NCBI GenBank assembly: GCA_963930645.1
Contig: OZ005648.1
Span: 247,047,436 to 247,111,435 of the forward strand
Source of the DNA: Salticus scenicus
Lineage: Eukaryota > Arthropoda > Arachnida > Araneae > Salticidae
Direction of reading: 5' to 3'
Length of the DNA: 64,000 bases
Both the position numbers and the translations under genes were made by a program. Positions 1 to 13,186 of the stretch are shown piece by piece. The first letter of the stretch is position 1, and each line of letters begins with the position of its first letter. The notes under the pieces are model-generated. The model ran no database searches. It was not told the DNA's origin and was given only the letters and a program-made list of their open reading frames with translations.

Positions 1-374
1 TTTATTTAATAATTATATTTGTTGAAATATAGCAGATATTTTCTGCTGAGTGGGTGTAGAGAAAAGAAATTAGTGATAAAACTGCACATTTCTGACTGTG
101 CAGAAGTTAAGTTTTATCTTATAAAAGAAAATTTTGTGCCATATCATTATTTAAATTTAAATGTAATTGGTTTTAAGGCTTTTCTTTATTTCTTAAATTT
201 TCTCGTCTCCGACAACGAAATCCCACGTTATTTGATGAGAAAATTTGTTTCCAGAGTCACTTATTACTTTTAAATTCTTATATATAATTCTTCTTCTTCT
301 TCTTCTCTCTCTCTCTCTCTCTTTTTTTTTTTTTTTTTTTATTCTGTTTTTACATTTAGAAAATTCATAAACAT

Positions 375-430
<56 letters not shown>

Positions 431-789
431 CAGGGGAAAAAAAATAATTTTCAATAATTTATTTTAAAAACATAAAGTGCGAAAATCGCATTTAGTTCAT
501 TTTCGCATTTTTTTAGCTTCGAAATATAATACTAAAAATTTAAAAAATCAATTTTTGGAAAACAAAAACAAGTTTAACGCATGTGAATATTCTGGATGTA
601 GAAACAGAGTTTAAAAGAAAACAGAAAAAGAAAAAAGAGAGAAAGAGAGAAAGAGAGATTTAATAATGACTAAGTCTCCTAACAAAATTCTCCATAGAAT
701 AACATGGACTTTTGCTGCCGGCGACGATAGGTAGAGGTGTCCTCTTAACTGATTAATGTTTAATTTAAGTGGTAAAATAAAATGGTATC
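1..789. other. AT-rich non-genic DNA with microsatellites
   Basis: No coding region is supported here. The stretch holds a TCT/TC/poly-T tract at about 288-342 and an uninterrupted TA dinucleotide run at about 378-415, followed by poly-T. The short open frames are low-complexity and are not supported by composition or splice sites. Confidence 0.7.
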
Positions 790-1625
790 TAATGAAAAAA
801 CACATTTTTTAATAATTTTTTTATTAAAAAGCACAATTAAAAAGCACAATTAAAAAGCATAATTAAACATGACAATACAGAAACCACATACATAGTAGAA
901 TTGAAATATATTGAATAATACTTTAATTGATAATTTCAGATATAAAAGAAAATACTTTATTATGAAAAGAGAAATAAGGGTACCTAATTAAAAAACACAA
1001 TTTTTTATTACATTTTTATTATAAAGCACAATTAAATCGTATGACGAAGGAGAAGCTACATAGTAGGAAGGAAGATTGAATAATACTTTAATTGATAATT
1101 TCAGATATAAAAGGAAAATTCTTTATTATGAAAAGAGAAATAAAGGTACCTAATTAAAAAACACAATTTTTTTATTACATTTTTATTAAAAAGCACAATT
1201 AAATCGTATGACGAAGGAGAAGCTACATAGTAGAAAGGAAGAATATTGGTTAATATTGTGATTTCAGTTATAAAAAGAAAATGATTTATCATGAGATGAA
1301 AAATAACGGTATTTAATTAAAAATACTACTTAAAAAAAAAAAAAAAAAAAGAAAGAAAAAGAAAATCGTAATTAAATCACATGACGATGGAGAAACTAAT
1401 TAGTATATAAAAAAATAATAATATTGTGATTAAAATTTTGAAATATGAAAAGAAAATGCTTTATTGTGAGAAGAAAAAAAAAATAATAATAATGCTATCT
1501 GTTTTAAAAACACAATTTGTTTATCAAAGTTTTATTAAAAAACACAATTAAATCGCGTGACGATCGAGAGACTGGTATAGTAGAAGGGAAGAATTTTGAA
1601 TAATATCGAGATTGAAATTTTGAGT
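790..1625. repeat. Degenerate tandem array, unit about 160-175 bp, about 5 copies
   Basis: The same block recurs in order. Each unit contains a TTTTTATTAAAAAGCAC-like segment, a CATGACGAAGGAGAAAC-like segment, a TAGTAGAAGGAAGAAT-like segment and a TATAAAAGAAAATACTTTAT-like segment, then restarts. Units begin near 815, 1000, 1163, 1330 and 1510. Units 2 and 3 are nearly identical over most of their length, while units 1, 4 and 5 are more diverged. No open frame spans the array. Confidence 0.75.
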
Positions 1626-2050
1626 TATTTCTTTCAAACACGTCCAACAAACAATGAAACTAAAAATAAAATAAATACATTAATTTTAAGACTATTTAAC
1701 ATCAATATATTTCCTAGCACTAAAAACTAATTTTTAATATAATATTTTTAATATAATATTTTTAATATAATATTTTCAACAAAAATTTCATGTAATATGA
1801 TTGACTTAAAATGCTGTTTGTTATAATAAGTAAAAAAGTTTGTAAGAAAACCCTGTAAATGGTAAAATTTAGCAAGAAATGTTTTGAGTCGAAATAATAG
1901 CACGATACTTCATCATTGAAAAAATGTAGGCATGAATGCAGCATCTAATTGAAAACGTTGCCGTTTTGATGCTGCACTCGTGTATGCTATTTAGCCTGCT
2001 GAAAGGATGTTCTACTACACACACTGGCCAATGAATTAGAAACCTTTAAA

Positions 2051-2535
2051 TTAATATTTTATTGGAGCTTTTTTTGCACGTTGGACCTCCTTTTGCATGA
2101 ATAACGGCCAGTGTTCGTGTAGGCGGCTGCAAGCTTCTGGGGTGCATTTATGTACAAAGTTTACCATACATTGGCTACACGGACTTTAAAATCCTGACTA
2201 AACATTTTCTATTGGATTAAGATCCGGGCTTTGTGGCATCTAAGGAAACTGTTAGAAGTCGGATTGTGGACTAATCTCGAACCAATCACGAACGATTCTG
2301 CCACGATGTATGGTTGCATTATCGAGCACAAAGTATCCGTTAACTTCGGAGTAAAAATGTAACATTGATAGATGCACTTAATCTGTCAATATGTTCAGGT
2401 CGCATGGCTTTTTGATTATCCTCAAGTAACACCAGGAGACCACTTTTATACAAAGAGAACATTCCCCAAAGGTTTGTGACAGGTTTTGCATACCTTCGCC
2501 ACCAGCGAGCGTTTTTAGAAACTCTTACAAGCACA
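2051..2535 (-). pseudogene. Decayed Tc1/mariner DDE transposase (C-terminal half)
   Basis: Read on the minus strand, this gives the C-terminal half of a Tc1/mariner-type transposase, the enzyme that cuts and inserts the element at TA dinucleotides. Visible landmarks in order are a WGMFSLYKSG segment (about 2450-2490), DNATIHRGRIVRDWFE with the second catalytic Asp (about 2275-2325), and PDLNPIENV with the third catalytic acidic residue (about 2200-2225). The frame ends at a TAA at 2051-2053 after KKAPIKY. Stop codons follow ENV and lie within the tail, and the frame shifts between the WGMFS and DNATIH segments, so the copy is dead. The N-terminal DNA-binding part and both terminal inverted repeats are not visible. 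Confidence 0.85.
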
Positions 2536-2881
2536 TAATAACCTTTGAGATATACGTATAATTCTCAAATGGTATCTTTCATGTTATTACTGAATGTTTA
2601 GAAGGCGAAATAAAAAAAATAAATTCCTATTACAGCGATCATTCCTGTTCGTTTGCGATAAACAAAATTATATTTATGGCTTGTTAAAGTAACAGTAGTA
2701 AATACTGACCAATTTAATGTCGGAAGTTTGTACAGTCACCTACAAAAGTTTTAGAAGTATTGAAAATACATTTTGTTTTAAACTTTTTTTTAATAGCTTT
2801 ACTCATAAAAGGAAAGTATGTAATAAAGAGTTTTTATGTGTTTCTCTATATCGTATAAAAATTTCATACGCATTATACTTG

Positions 2882-2936
<55 letters not shown>

Positions 2937-3192
2937 TTCAAAACAATAAAAATTTGCACTGAATAATTTTTACTTGCATTTATGTGAACAAATATGTTGA
3001 ACCCTATTGACCTATTCATAAAGTTACTCTTAATATATTAATACAAACAAGTGTTAGAACATTTGAATTCTGTACATTAATCTTATAGTGTGTGCAGTAT
3101 AAAGATATGAAAATATTATAATGTAGTAATTCTCACAGACCACAATGTATATGAAATCTATTGTAAATTAATATGCACAAAACAATAGTGTT
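2536..3192. other. Non-genic AT-rich DNA with long TA run
   Basis: This stretch contains a TA dinucleotide microsatellite at about 2883-2932. I see no exon, RNA gene or element termini. Confidence 0.6.
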
Positions 3193-4531
3193 AAATAGGG
3201 TAGAGAGGGGTTGAATAGGACGTAGGATGAATTGGACAATAGTAGAATTTTTATGTTTTGCAAGCACTGGAAACTTGACATTTTTTTCTGATATATGGCA
3301 GCACTGAGGTCATCCATCAAGTGTAGTTTCAGAATTGTGCTATCCATAGAAGGGCAGAAAAAAATTAAAGTGTCTTTTTCAGCTGCAAAAGTAAGTTTTT
3401 ACTGATTCAATTAGGTAGTAGTTAAGACATTAACTATTTGCTTAAAGTTAATACAACCCTTATATGGTGAAAAGGCATAATCTTTTATTGTGTTTATGAT
3501 ATTCAAGAAGAATATTGACAATTGTTGATTAAGCCTATTTCCAGTTTTATATGATCATGTGGTGGTTGGGATGAATGGGACAGTTTGAATGGGGATGAAT
3601 GGGACATTCCCCACTATGTGCTAATTTAAAATTGTACACAAGAATTACAGCAAAATAAATCTTAAATAGATTTTCAATATTTTTATAACCCGTAGCTCAG
3701 TAGTTATAACATGAAATTATAAAAATAAGCATGGATTTAGTAAAAAAAAAAAAAAAAAAATTGAAATTAATTGTTCTGTTTTTTGTTTATAATAATTATA
3801 ATTTTTAAAAATATAAGTTAGAATATTCAATGCCACTTAAATCAATAATAATAAATCAATAATAATAAATAAATAAATAAACTATTAATAATTTGATTAA
3901 AATCTCAATTTCAATCAAACTAATTAAATAAATCCTGGTGATTATTAATGTAATACAGAATAGAATGCTGATTTTTTCTGATCAGTAGGAAATAAAAATT
4001 TATTTGGATAATTTGTACTCTATTATAACGATTTATCTCTTTCTAGTGTCTTATTTATTTATTTTTAGATTAAATTACCAAAGCCTAGAGCACTAGGAAC
4101 TGTGCGAACCAAAGAACTTTTGCCATTTGACGTTAATTTGAGCCAATACATCAGTTTATGTTAATTTCAGTGAATTCATAGTGTGTAATAAAATCCCATA
4201 AACCAATTTAACTTTAAAAATTTATTTACTTTCCATTTTGTTTTCTTTTCTTTGTTAATTCCAGTCCTGTCCCATTCATCCCCAATCATGTCCCATTCAT
4301 CCCCATAGGTGGGGATGAATGGGACAATGCACATGCATTTAAAAAAATATATATTTATATATTATTTATTAAAAATGATAACTTTTTATTAAAGTTAGTA
4401 TGTTTATATGTAACTGATTACTGAAATGTACTTATGAGCAATGTTACAAAATTCTGAATTACATATGGGGAACGTTATCAGTAAAAACATGAAAAATGTC
4501 CCATTCATCCCCACTCTCCCCTACACTATTT
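3193..4531. mobile_element. Non-autonomous TIR element with repeated GGGATGAATGGGACA motif
   Basis: The left end reads AAATAGGGTAGAGAGGGG. The right end, read in reverse, gives AAATAGTGTAGGGGAGAG, followed on both sides by a T/GGGGATGAATGGGAC-like segment, so the ends are imperfect terminal inverted repeats. The motif GGGATGAATGGGACA also occurs internally in both orientations, near 3567-3605 (two) and 4264-4328 (three). No transposase frame is present. I cannot define a target duplication, and the superfamily is not assigned. Confidence 0.6.
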
Positions 4532-7500
4532 CCTACGTTGAACAGACCATAGTGGACCTGAGCAATATATATAAGTTTCAAAGGGTTCTAAATATACTGA
4601 CGGAAACTAGACAAACAAATGAAGCCAGAAGTTAAAATTTTTTTAATTTTCTTTGAAAAGTAAAAATATATATATATATATATATAACTCAAAATTCTCG
4701 TTGAGCATTTTTTACATATGTTGTCCGATGCATGTGAATACTTATCTTTGTCCTTATTAATCTTAGTTCTAATCCTACCAGATTCTATATAAAACATGTT
4801 TTTGTACATAGGAATAATGTTTGTTAATTTCTTTATGTACAGTCGGTAACAAAAGTGTCCGAACACTAGCAGAAATTCCTATGTAAAAAAGTACAGTTCA
4901 TACGGTTTTGTTAAATAAATTCTTAAAACTCCATTTTCCATTGAGATAGCCTCAAAATACGAAGCAACAAAAATCCTGTACAGAGGAAGAAAGGATGAAT
5001 CTGATTGAAGCCAAATGTTACGTTATCAAGTTTGAGAACGGGCTATGTGAATTTTGTATCTATTCAGGCCACCCCTATCATTTTAAATTTTAATCGATAA
5101 TTGATCCATAAATCGTTTACTTTTTATTTTATTATTATTATTATTATTATTATTTTTTTAATCGCAAATAACACATTTTTAAAACAGTTAAATTTCTGTA
5201 TCTAATACCACTTAGTTTTATTGTAAATGTTAAAATAAAATACATTTTAAAAATATTAATGACTATTTTAGAATATTTTATTAAAAATGATTTTTTGTAA
5301 CAGTGTCGGTGACGCATAAATATCTATTCCTTTCAATGGTAAATTTAAGGGCAAATTTATCGCATTTGATCAACTGTACATTGAATTCATACAACTCCTT
5401 ATTTTTCGTAGCTTCTTAAACTAATGCTTGAAAATAATGTAGGGAGATACAACACATATGTAAGATTTTAAAAATATTTTTTCTTTTTGAAAAATATTTG
5501 AGTGTAGTTCACTTATTACACTAAAAAAAAAAATTCCTTGATTGACATTTAGAAACCAAATTCTGTTTTTAGTAAAAATAGTTCCATGTCATCATTATAA
5601 ATTCTAACCCCTTTTGAAAGGAAGGTCTAGAAACCCCTATTGGAATTCTAGAGATTTTGCTTACGTTATCGTGGGGCCAAACTTATTTAAAAATCTCTGC
5701 AAATAAATTCGAACACAGGAGGCGAGTTTTAGCAACTATAATTCGAGTTTATAAACCAATTATAGGAAATCAAGCGAGTATTTCTCGCAATACAAAAGAT
5801 TCATAATATCTATAATATTCATAATGTTTCCCTGTCTAGAAATGTATAGACTAGAAATTCTCGATCATTTCGTCTATTCAGTTTATTTGCTTACATCATA
5901 CACATAGATCGGTAATCTATATTTCTAGTATAGGGTTACAGAAAATGCCTACTTATTCGTTCTAGATGAAGACGGTATATTTTTTTCTCAGTGAACATCG
6001 AAAATGTTTTCTGATTTCCATGATTTACAGAATACAAAAATCGATAAAAGAACACCTGATCCTCCTAATGATCAGTAGAAAACATGAATCGAAAAAAAAA
6101 AAAAGATTAATTTTGTTTAAAATTATGCTATAAAACAATTCTCAAATACATTTTAATGAAAAGAATTTTGATAATTGAAAAGAAAATTTCATCTCTCTCT
6201 ATATTATAAAAATAAATCTTTGTTATCCCTAACTGTTCCTCCGTTTTGCAATAATATCGGAAAAAGCGCAATATAAAATTCTAAATTACTCAGTTTTTGA
6301 ATTGTTTTATTTACTTTTTCATCTCATATAGCAATTACGTTGAATAGAGAGATTTTAGCAATAGTGAAATTCGTCAGCTGAGAGCAATTTGGGTACGTAG
6401 GCTCAAAAGCTCTCTTCTCCTGGCAGCTTGCTTCTTTCCCACACAACTGAATTTGATAGCTGTTTCTTAACCACTTTCGTACGCATTCGAAAGCAGTTAC
6501 TAAATGATGGACGAGAACATATTTGTTGATCTTTTAAAATTTCGATGTCTTCCAAAATGATTTTCTCTTTTCATTTAATAGAGCGTTTTGCAAAATACTT
6601 GCACAATAAGATTATGTTAATGTATGTATTCATGTAGATTATTTTTTCTTTAATATGAGAGTATAAATTTTTAAAGATGGAAAACATTTTAAAATAATTT
6701 CTCCTTCGATTCAAGTATAGAGTTGGATATATTTTTAGTATTGTGATAGGCTCGTATATCATTTTGATTTTTGCTAGTTGAAGTGTTTTATTTTCAGTAA
6801 ACTTTGCTTGCTATAATCCCGGCTTCTTCAGAACTTTCAGATAAATTTGTTTTCCTGGTAAAGGAAAGTTGTTTTTAAACTTCCGTCTGTATTTGTTTGA
6901 GGAGTAATGTATTATAATGCCAGAAGTTTAAACTAACTTGTTTTTAAAATAGTTAGAAATTTTAGTATTTATCAGATTATAAACATTTAAAAAAGAAAGC
7001 CTTTTAATAATTCAAAATTTATGATGAATGCAATGGAACACAGTTCGTACATTTTTGGTTTTCATTCAACTGTTTTCATGACAATGAAATATTTCGTTTA
7101 CTGTATGTCAGGTGAGTTCTTAACATGTGAATTATCTCTTCTATTTCTCAAAAATTCTTTCTAAAATACAATATTAAAATGAAATTTTGTTCGTGCTGAG
7201 CTGCTTCCATGTTTTTTCTTCAATTTTAACAAAAGCAGATGGGTAAAAGGATTTAGTATAGTGGGATATTAATCCTGTATTGCTTTACACTTAAATTCAT
7301 TACATTTTTATCATACAATTAAAAACACTTAATAATAAAATATTTTTATTTTAAACTAATCTTAGAGCTTTTTTAAAATTACATCTCGCTTTTATTTTTT
7401 AGACTTTGAGGGGTCGAGGTTTTTAGTACGCAATTTTCGGAGTTATATTCGCTTGAAAAATATATAAACAGTACTTAGGGTAATTTTATTAATAGTGGAC

Positions 7501-8185
7501 ACATTAAAGATATTTATTAGTTATTTTTGTGTACTGTTCTTAATTTTTAAGATTGTAATTGTAACCAGTGTTCGATATCTCAATTAACTATTTCTGTGTG
7601 TGACTTCATAAAATGCTAATTGAAGTACTTTTGTACTCGAAAAATTGTTTTGTCACAGAGCTTAAAATGCGCCAGTATTTTGGACACTTGAAAACTCAAT
7701 AGTGAACCCTCTGAGTATTTATAAGTCAGTAGTGGGCCCTCTGAGTTTTTTCAGAAAAGTCCCAATAAATTGCAAACTGTTTCAGAGTATAACAGAAGGT
7801 ATTTTTTGTTTCTTTAATGCGTTAAAAGAACGAGAAAATAATTTGTAAACGTGTATCACAAATTTAAAACAAATTACCTCTGAGAAATTTCACGACTTTA
7901 GTAATGTTTTATTTTTTAAAATGAGTCTTCATTTTTAAATATTAATTTCATAACTCCTTGTGTAATAACCTTGTAAATGCAAAGGCTTGCTATTATTTCT
8001 TTGAGATATTTGTTTGAATTCTGAGTTTCATTTCCAAGAATTTTTTTTTCTCAAAATTGGAAAATAAAAACCTTTTTATGAAATTACTGAAGTATTTCGT
8101 TTTAATTTGAATGAAATGTATTGATATTCGGTTTCATTTTGTGAATTTGAGAAAATACTGAGTTGTGGCTATGTCTACATTTTGC
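4532..8185. other. Gene-free AT-rich stretch
   Basis: It contains a short TA run (about 4669-4686) and ATT/TTA triplet runs near 5135-5155. A Tc1-like terminal sequence, CAGTCGGTAACAAAAGTGTC, lies at about 4840-4859. No exon-like segment with flanking splice sites stands out. Confidence 0.6.
4838..4870 (+). mobile_element. Tc1-like terminal repeat fragment
   Basis: TA followed by CAGTCGGTAACAAAAGTGTC and then CGAACACTAG resembles a Tc1-family terminal inverted repeat. A matching sequence in the opposite orientation occurs near 34699-34730 (CTCGAATACTTTTGCTGCC). I cannot pair it with a nearby right end. Confidence 0.4.
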
Positions 8186-8389
8186 CTTAACCCACAGTTG
8201 TCAAGTTTTATAATTTATTCCGGAGCATTATTAGTCCTGCCTTTTATTCATGCCAGTAATTTTTAAGAATGATTTTCCTTTTAATTAATCGTTGTCATAT
8301 ATTAGAGAGGGAGAATTCTGGTACTGAAAGAATGCGTGACTAAAAATGCTACGGAATAAATCATAAAAGCTGACAACTCTGCTTAACCC
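8186..8389. mobile_element. 188-bp hAT-like MITE with 8-bp target duplication
   Basis: The element occupies 8194-8381. Its ends are inverted repeats of about 45 bp: left ACAGTTGTCAAGTTTTATAA, right (reverse) CAGAGTTGTCAGCTTTTATG, continuing through ATTTATTCCG and AGCATT.TTAGTC. It is flanked by CTTAACCC at 8186-8193 and again at 8382-8389. An 8-bp duplication and CAG-type ends fit the hAT superfamily. There is no coding capacity. Confidence 0.8.
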
Positions 8390-9194
8390 TTTGCTGTGAG
8401 CAATTTTTTTTATTTTAATCAGTAAGCCCTGCCCTTTGTAGTTTCTCTAAAACGCTACTGTATTTAACAAAATAATTTTACGTATTCACGTTAAAATCAT
8501 TTAAACTAACATTCAGAGCAATCAGTGGGAGAAATTCAACAATAATATACCTCTATGGTACCAAAGGGTTACACAAATACGCAGAATCCCCAAGAAATAA
8601 TAGTAATGTATTACTTTAGAGGTACACTTAAAAGCGGGGAATATCTTCTTTTTTTAATATATCTTCTTTTTTACTGTCTGCTGTTTGCTGACAATCGTCC
8701 GCAAAGAGTTGAAAATCTAATGTGCTAGTAGTGGACAGAGCTGTAATAAAAATACTATACGTTAATACGAAATTAAAAATTTGGCTCTATAAATGAATTC
8801 TTCATACTTATTTTAGTCATATGAAAACAAATAATGCATGATATCAGTTAAGAATACATAGATGCAGAATAAACATTTTTTTTTTTAATTATTATTATTA
8901 TTATTATTATTATTTAATTCAAAAGTACAAGAAAATTAAAAAAGGCAAAATAACACTAAATTCAAATATTTTAGTTAAACTAATCGCACTCTAAAACTAA
9001 TGAGTTGAAATATTTGTCGTTTATGATACTAATAGTTTAAGAGTGTAATACTAAACCTAAACGCTGCTCGAGCCTTTACATGAATTGGAAAACTTGTTTC
9101 AGAGTTTCAATTTAACAATCTGAAACAACTGGTAGAGTGTCAACCTCTGATGCATCTACCCTAAATCTGTATGATGCTAAATATTTAAAAATCC

Positions 9195-9230
<36 letters not shown>

Positions 9231-9352
9231 AGTATAAATAAAGTTTGTATTATACTACTGTCCAGTAACCATAAAATTCATCTGTAAATAATTTGTTATA
9301 ATAAATAAGCTTTACAATAAAATGCTAGTATTTATTATTATTATTATTTAAG
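8390..9352. other. Non-genic AT-rich DNA
   Basis: It contains ATT triplet runs (about 8887-8915) and a long poly-A run (about 9199-9228). No gene is seen. Confidence 0.6.
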
Positions 9353-9519
9353 TTAAAAACACTTTAAAAACACGTAAAGTACATTTTTATTTAAAATTTT
9401 TTAAAAATACTATCCGAAGCTTTTCGCTTTGGAATTTCAAAGCTAAAAACTTCGGATAATACTCGTAAAATTTTTTAAATAAAAATTAATTTACGTGTTT
9501 TTAAAGTGTTTTTAACATA
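9353..9519. repeat. Head-to-head pair of Penelope-like terminal repeat fragments (palindrome)
   Basis: Two related segments run outward from a centre near 9436. Each carries, from the centre outward, a CTTCGGATA-type box, an AAATTTTTTAAATAAAAAT box, ACGTAAA or TTTACGTG, then ACACTTTAAAAACA or its complement, ending in GTTAAAAACACTTT and AAAGTGTTTTTAAC. The same family occurs once more at 51163-51330, where the inner side carries a hammerhead-like core. Assignment to Penelope-like elements rests on that core and is inference. Confidence 0.5.
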
Positions 9520-12500
9520 AATAACAAATGACACGTGTTTAATTAACTCTTTTTTAGAGATAATGTTTAATTATTATTATTATTATTGCGTGTATGTGTG
9601 CGTGAGTGCATGCTCGTGTTTGTATTTGCAACAAAATCCCTTTATGGTGATCATTTTCCTTTTTTTTTTTTTTTTTTTTTTAATTAAAACACTCCTATTT
9701 TGGTTAGAAAAATCAAGTTTAACAACAATAGTACTGAACTGACTTATTTGTACTGAGTGACACATTAAATAAGAATGAAATTATTATTATTATTATTATT
9801 GTAATTATTATTATTATTATTATTATTATTGTAACGTAAAGTCTGAAAATGAATGATTTTAAACAGGACACTTTATTTTTCAATGAACGTAAATATTCCA
9901 GTACAAATTATATACGTATCAATATCGGAAAGGAAATATTTACCTTTGTCAACACATTTTAAGAAAAACAAAAATTATTTTCATAAAACTATGACTTAAT
10001 TTACATTCATGAATACTTTGGCGATTAGCATACATTTTATATATCTAGTCATTCGATTTTACTAAGTGCCAATTCGTTTTAATACTTTTTCACTTTCTCT
10101 TACCCATATATGGTAGAGAAAGTATTGTTTTTGAGTCAATTTTTTGAAATTGAGGTTTTGTTATACTTAGACGTTTTGAGATCTCCTGAATCGGAAAATA
10201 ATAATTTTAGCGGTTAGTCTGTGTATATATCTGTTATTATTAGTATATCTCAAAAACAAATAGCAGCAGGAAATCCAAACTGAGAATTCTAAAACAGTAT
10301 CATATAGAAGGCTACACTAAACTTTTCCTTGAGATCAAGCAAATGGTTCATGTACACAGCCATCCGAAAGAATTCAAATACATTACGACTATGGGCGAAA
10401 TTTTTGATATGTGCATTCTAACATCTATAGGCTGCACTAAAGCAAATGAAATGAACATATAGCTTTTATAAACATAAAAGCATGTTTAGTGTAGAATATG
10501 GTATGAAAGTTTTTCACCATTCGTTTACAAGGCTACCGAAAATAACTAGAATATATTGGGACTGTGCTTGGAAATAGCTGATGCATTTCATGTTGTTCTG
10601 TGTTTTATTAATGTAGGGCTACGTTTAAGTACTACATAATATGGTGTGTTTATAATTTATAGAAAACATACAGGTTTACCAATGACTAACCAAAAACATT
10701 CTTTTCTGTTGAATGTAATTGGTGGAAGTGCTTTCTATATTCTACTATGTCCAGGAAAACGGCTCAGGAAGGAAAATTAATTTCTCATACCCATACATTA
10801 AGTAAAGTATATTTTAAGTTGAATTTTCAGTGTTTTGTTTTTTGTATAATTACGCTTTTTTTGAGGTTCCCTGAACATTAATGTCAAGTTTTATAACGGT
10901 TCGTCTTTGTGTATGTTTGTTATCAGCGTAACTTAAAATAACTTAACAGTCTTGAATTGTATAAATGTATTTACTATAATTAAACGGGTGATGGTGTATG
11001 TGTGTGTGGGGGGGATTGAGAGGGCGGAGCCCCCTCACACAAATTTATGTTAGTAAAAAGTTGTTGTTATAAACTGCAATATGTCTTTATTATATTGAAA
11101 TGCAGGGAAATAAAAAGTCATGTGAGTGTCACAGCAATTTTTGTTTTCACTATCAATTGTAACATATTGTTTAAATCTAGGCTTTAGAACAGCGTTTATT
11201 ATATTTAGCAATAAGGACAATGTTCATTATGGAATATATGGCGGCCCCCTCTTTGCAATAATATCAAAATATTTTTCTTTAGTTGGATTATTGAGCGTAA
11301 AAGAAATGTTGATCGGTCTGCAAGAAATTCTGATTTAATTTAATTTTTTTTTTTTTTTAATAGCTAAAAAATAAAAAATATAAAATCAAGGGATTTGTGT
11401 ATACGTTGAAAGAAATGGTTATGAAGAATGTGGAAATATACTATAATGATACATATTATCCTGCAACGAGTTAATTTGTACAACATTCAACCAAACTGAA
11501 AATTTCTGATTTTTACATAAAAACTGATTTTTTACATAAGAATCCTAAACGATATAATCTGTTGTAGATATAGACATTTTAGTGTACTTTTTGCTACAAT
11601 TATATCAAGTTAGAAAATGCATATATCATTGGATCCCCCTGTATTATTAGGTACATTACAAAGGCTACGATATCACACTCTTAACAAATTAGGGACAGTA
11701 AGTTTTATAATTAATTATACAAATTTTTACATAATCTTCAATTTCTACATGTCTTTAGATGTGTGCAACATTTACATGCATTTTTTAAAAATCCCAGAGA
11801 ACTAAAAAACTATCTAGTAAATACAAAAACAATCCTAAATTTTTTATTTGCGTATTTATAGAAAATTGAGGTTAAAAAAAAAAAATCAATTACAAATGGA
11901 ATAAATATATTTTATAAAGAAATTTCAAGACTTTATTAAAAGACACTCTGTACTTCTTCCTAAATATGGCGGAGGTAAGAGGGTAAGAAAAAGCTACATT
12001 ATTCTGATGCTGTTTTTCGTTTCATTTTACATTTTATGTAGAAAGGAGGGGGAGGTGGAGGTTTATAAAGATTTGGCATGGCATCGTGCTATATTCATTC
12101 CGATAATTTATACTGTAATTATAAAAAAAAATAATGCTAATTATTACCTACTGATCATTTATATATAAAAAAGAAAATAAAAGAACTTATGAGGTTCAAT
12201 TTTAGTACTTATTATTAAAAAAAATCTTAATAGAAAACACCTGTCCCACCCCCACTCCTCAATCCAAATTTTCTTTACGTCCTTTTTAAAATAACTGATT
12301 TTAATGATGTAAATAAAATTCAAACTTTAAAAAAAGAAACAATCATTTAGTGTAAATAATTCATCTTTAATTAAAGAAAACGCGGTAATAAACAACTGAT
12401 CTTACTTAAAATTTAAATATTTGTTGAAATATACATTTACATTTATAAATATCTATTATAACCCTAAGTAAAGTGCAAGATTAAACGATGTATAAAATAA

Positions 12501-12909
12501 TAAGTGCGTAAAAGTTCGTTCCAGTGTCGCCCAATCTGTTAATTTCACTCCCTGTAATTAATAGTGTCTACAAAATATCTAGGAAGTTAATGATGCTAAT
12601 TTAAAAGAATGTGGTTTTATGTTTAAGATAATTTTACTAACCAGGTTGAACGTTAATATTTTAATTGAAGTAATTTTTCTCAAGATTTAATGTTCTTAAT
12701 TAACAAGCGTTGTCAGCGAAGAATTTTCACAGTAGTTAATTCTTTTAAATATCATAATTTAAAAAAATATATTAACATAGGCTTTGTTTAACAAATTTGA
12801 TTCTTTATATTTATTCTTATTTATTTATTTTTAATTAAAAATGACAGTTTTTTGATTTTTAAATAATTAGTGGATTGAAGTGTGTTTAAAATTACACTAT
12901 AGCTATGCA
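9520..12909. other. Gene-free AT-rich stretch with decayed repeats
   Basis: It holds ATT triplet runs (9570-9590, 9781-9832) and a poly-T run at 9661-9681. A diverged member of the family seen at 19609 starts near 10087 (ACTTTCTCTTACCCATATAT, then GGTAGAGAAAGTATTG). A GGGGG-rich patch with GGCGGAGCC lies at 11008-11035. No supported exon. Confidence 0.6.
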
Positions 12910-13172
12910 TTGGGCAATTAGCGACCGTCTGTTAGGAATGGTCCGGAGACATGTCATCACAATTTTATACTCCGCGAAGGGAAAAGTTCTCCCGATTCGA
13001 TAACCCCAGAAATATAATTTTGGAAGATGGGGGATATTGCAAACACGTCGGATATTACGTGAACTGGCCTTCATTCCATCAGTGTTCACAATGGTCTCCG
13101 ACCGGCTCGAATATCGAACCGAAAATCTTCCAATTACGAATCGGTGATCAACCAACCAGCCTACCACGACAC
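12910..13172 (-). mobile_element. tRNA-headed SINE, diverged copy, reverse orientation
   Basis: Read on the minus strand, this aligns along its length with the full SINE at 27466-27982. It starts with a tRNA-like head (CGTGGTAGGCTGGTTGGT, TCGTAATTGGAAGATT, GGTTCGAT). It continues through CGAGCCGGTCGGAGACC, AAAATTATA.TTCTGGGG and AAAATTGTGATGACATGTCT to GCTAATTGCCCA. The A-box region is degraded. The last ~30 bp of the family's 3' end are missing. Open frames on both strands here are SINE by-products. Confidence 0.85.
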
Positions 13173-13186
13173 TTGAAGTAATTAAA

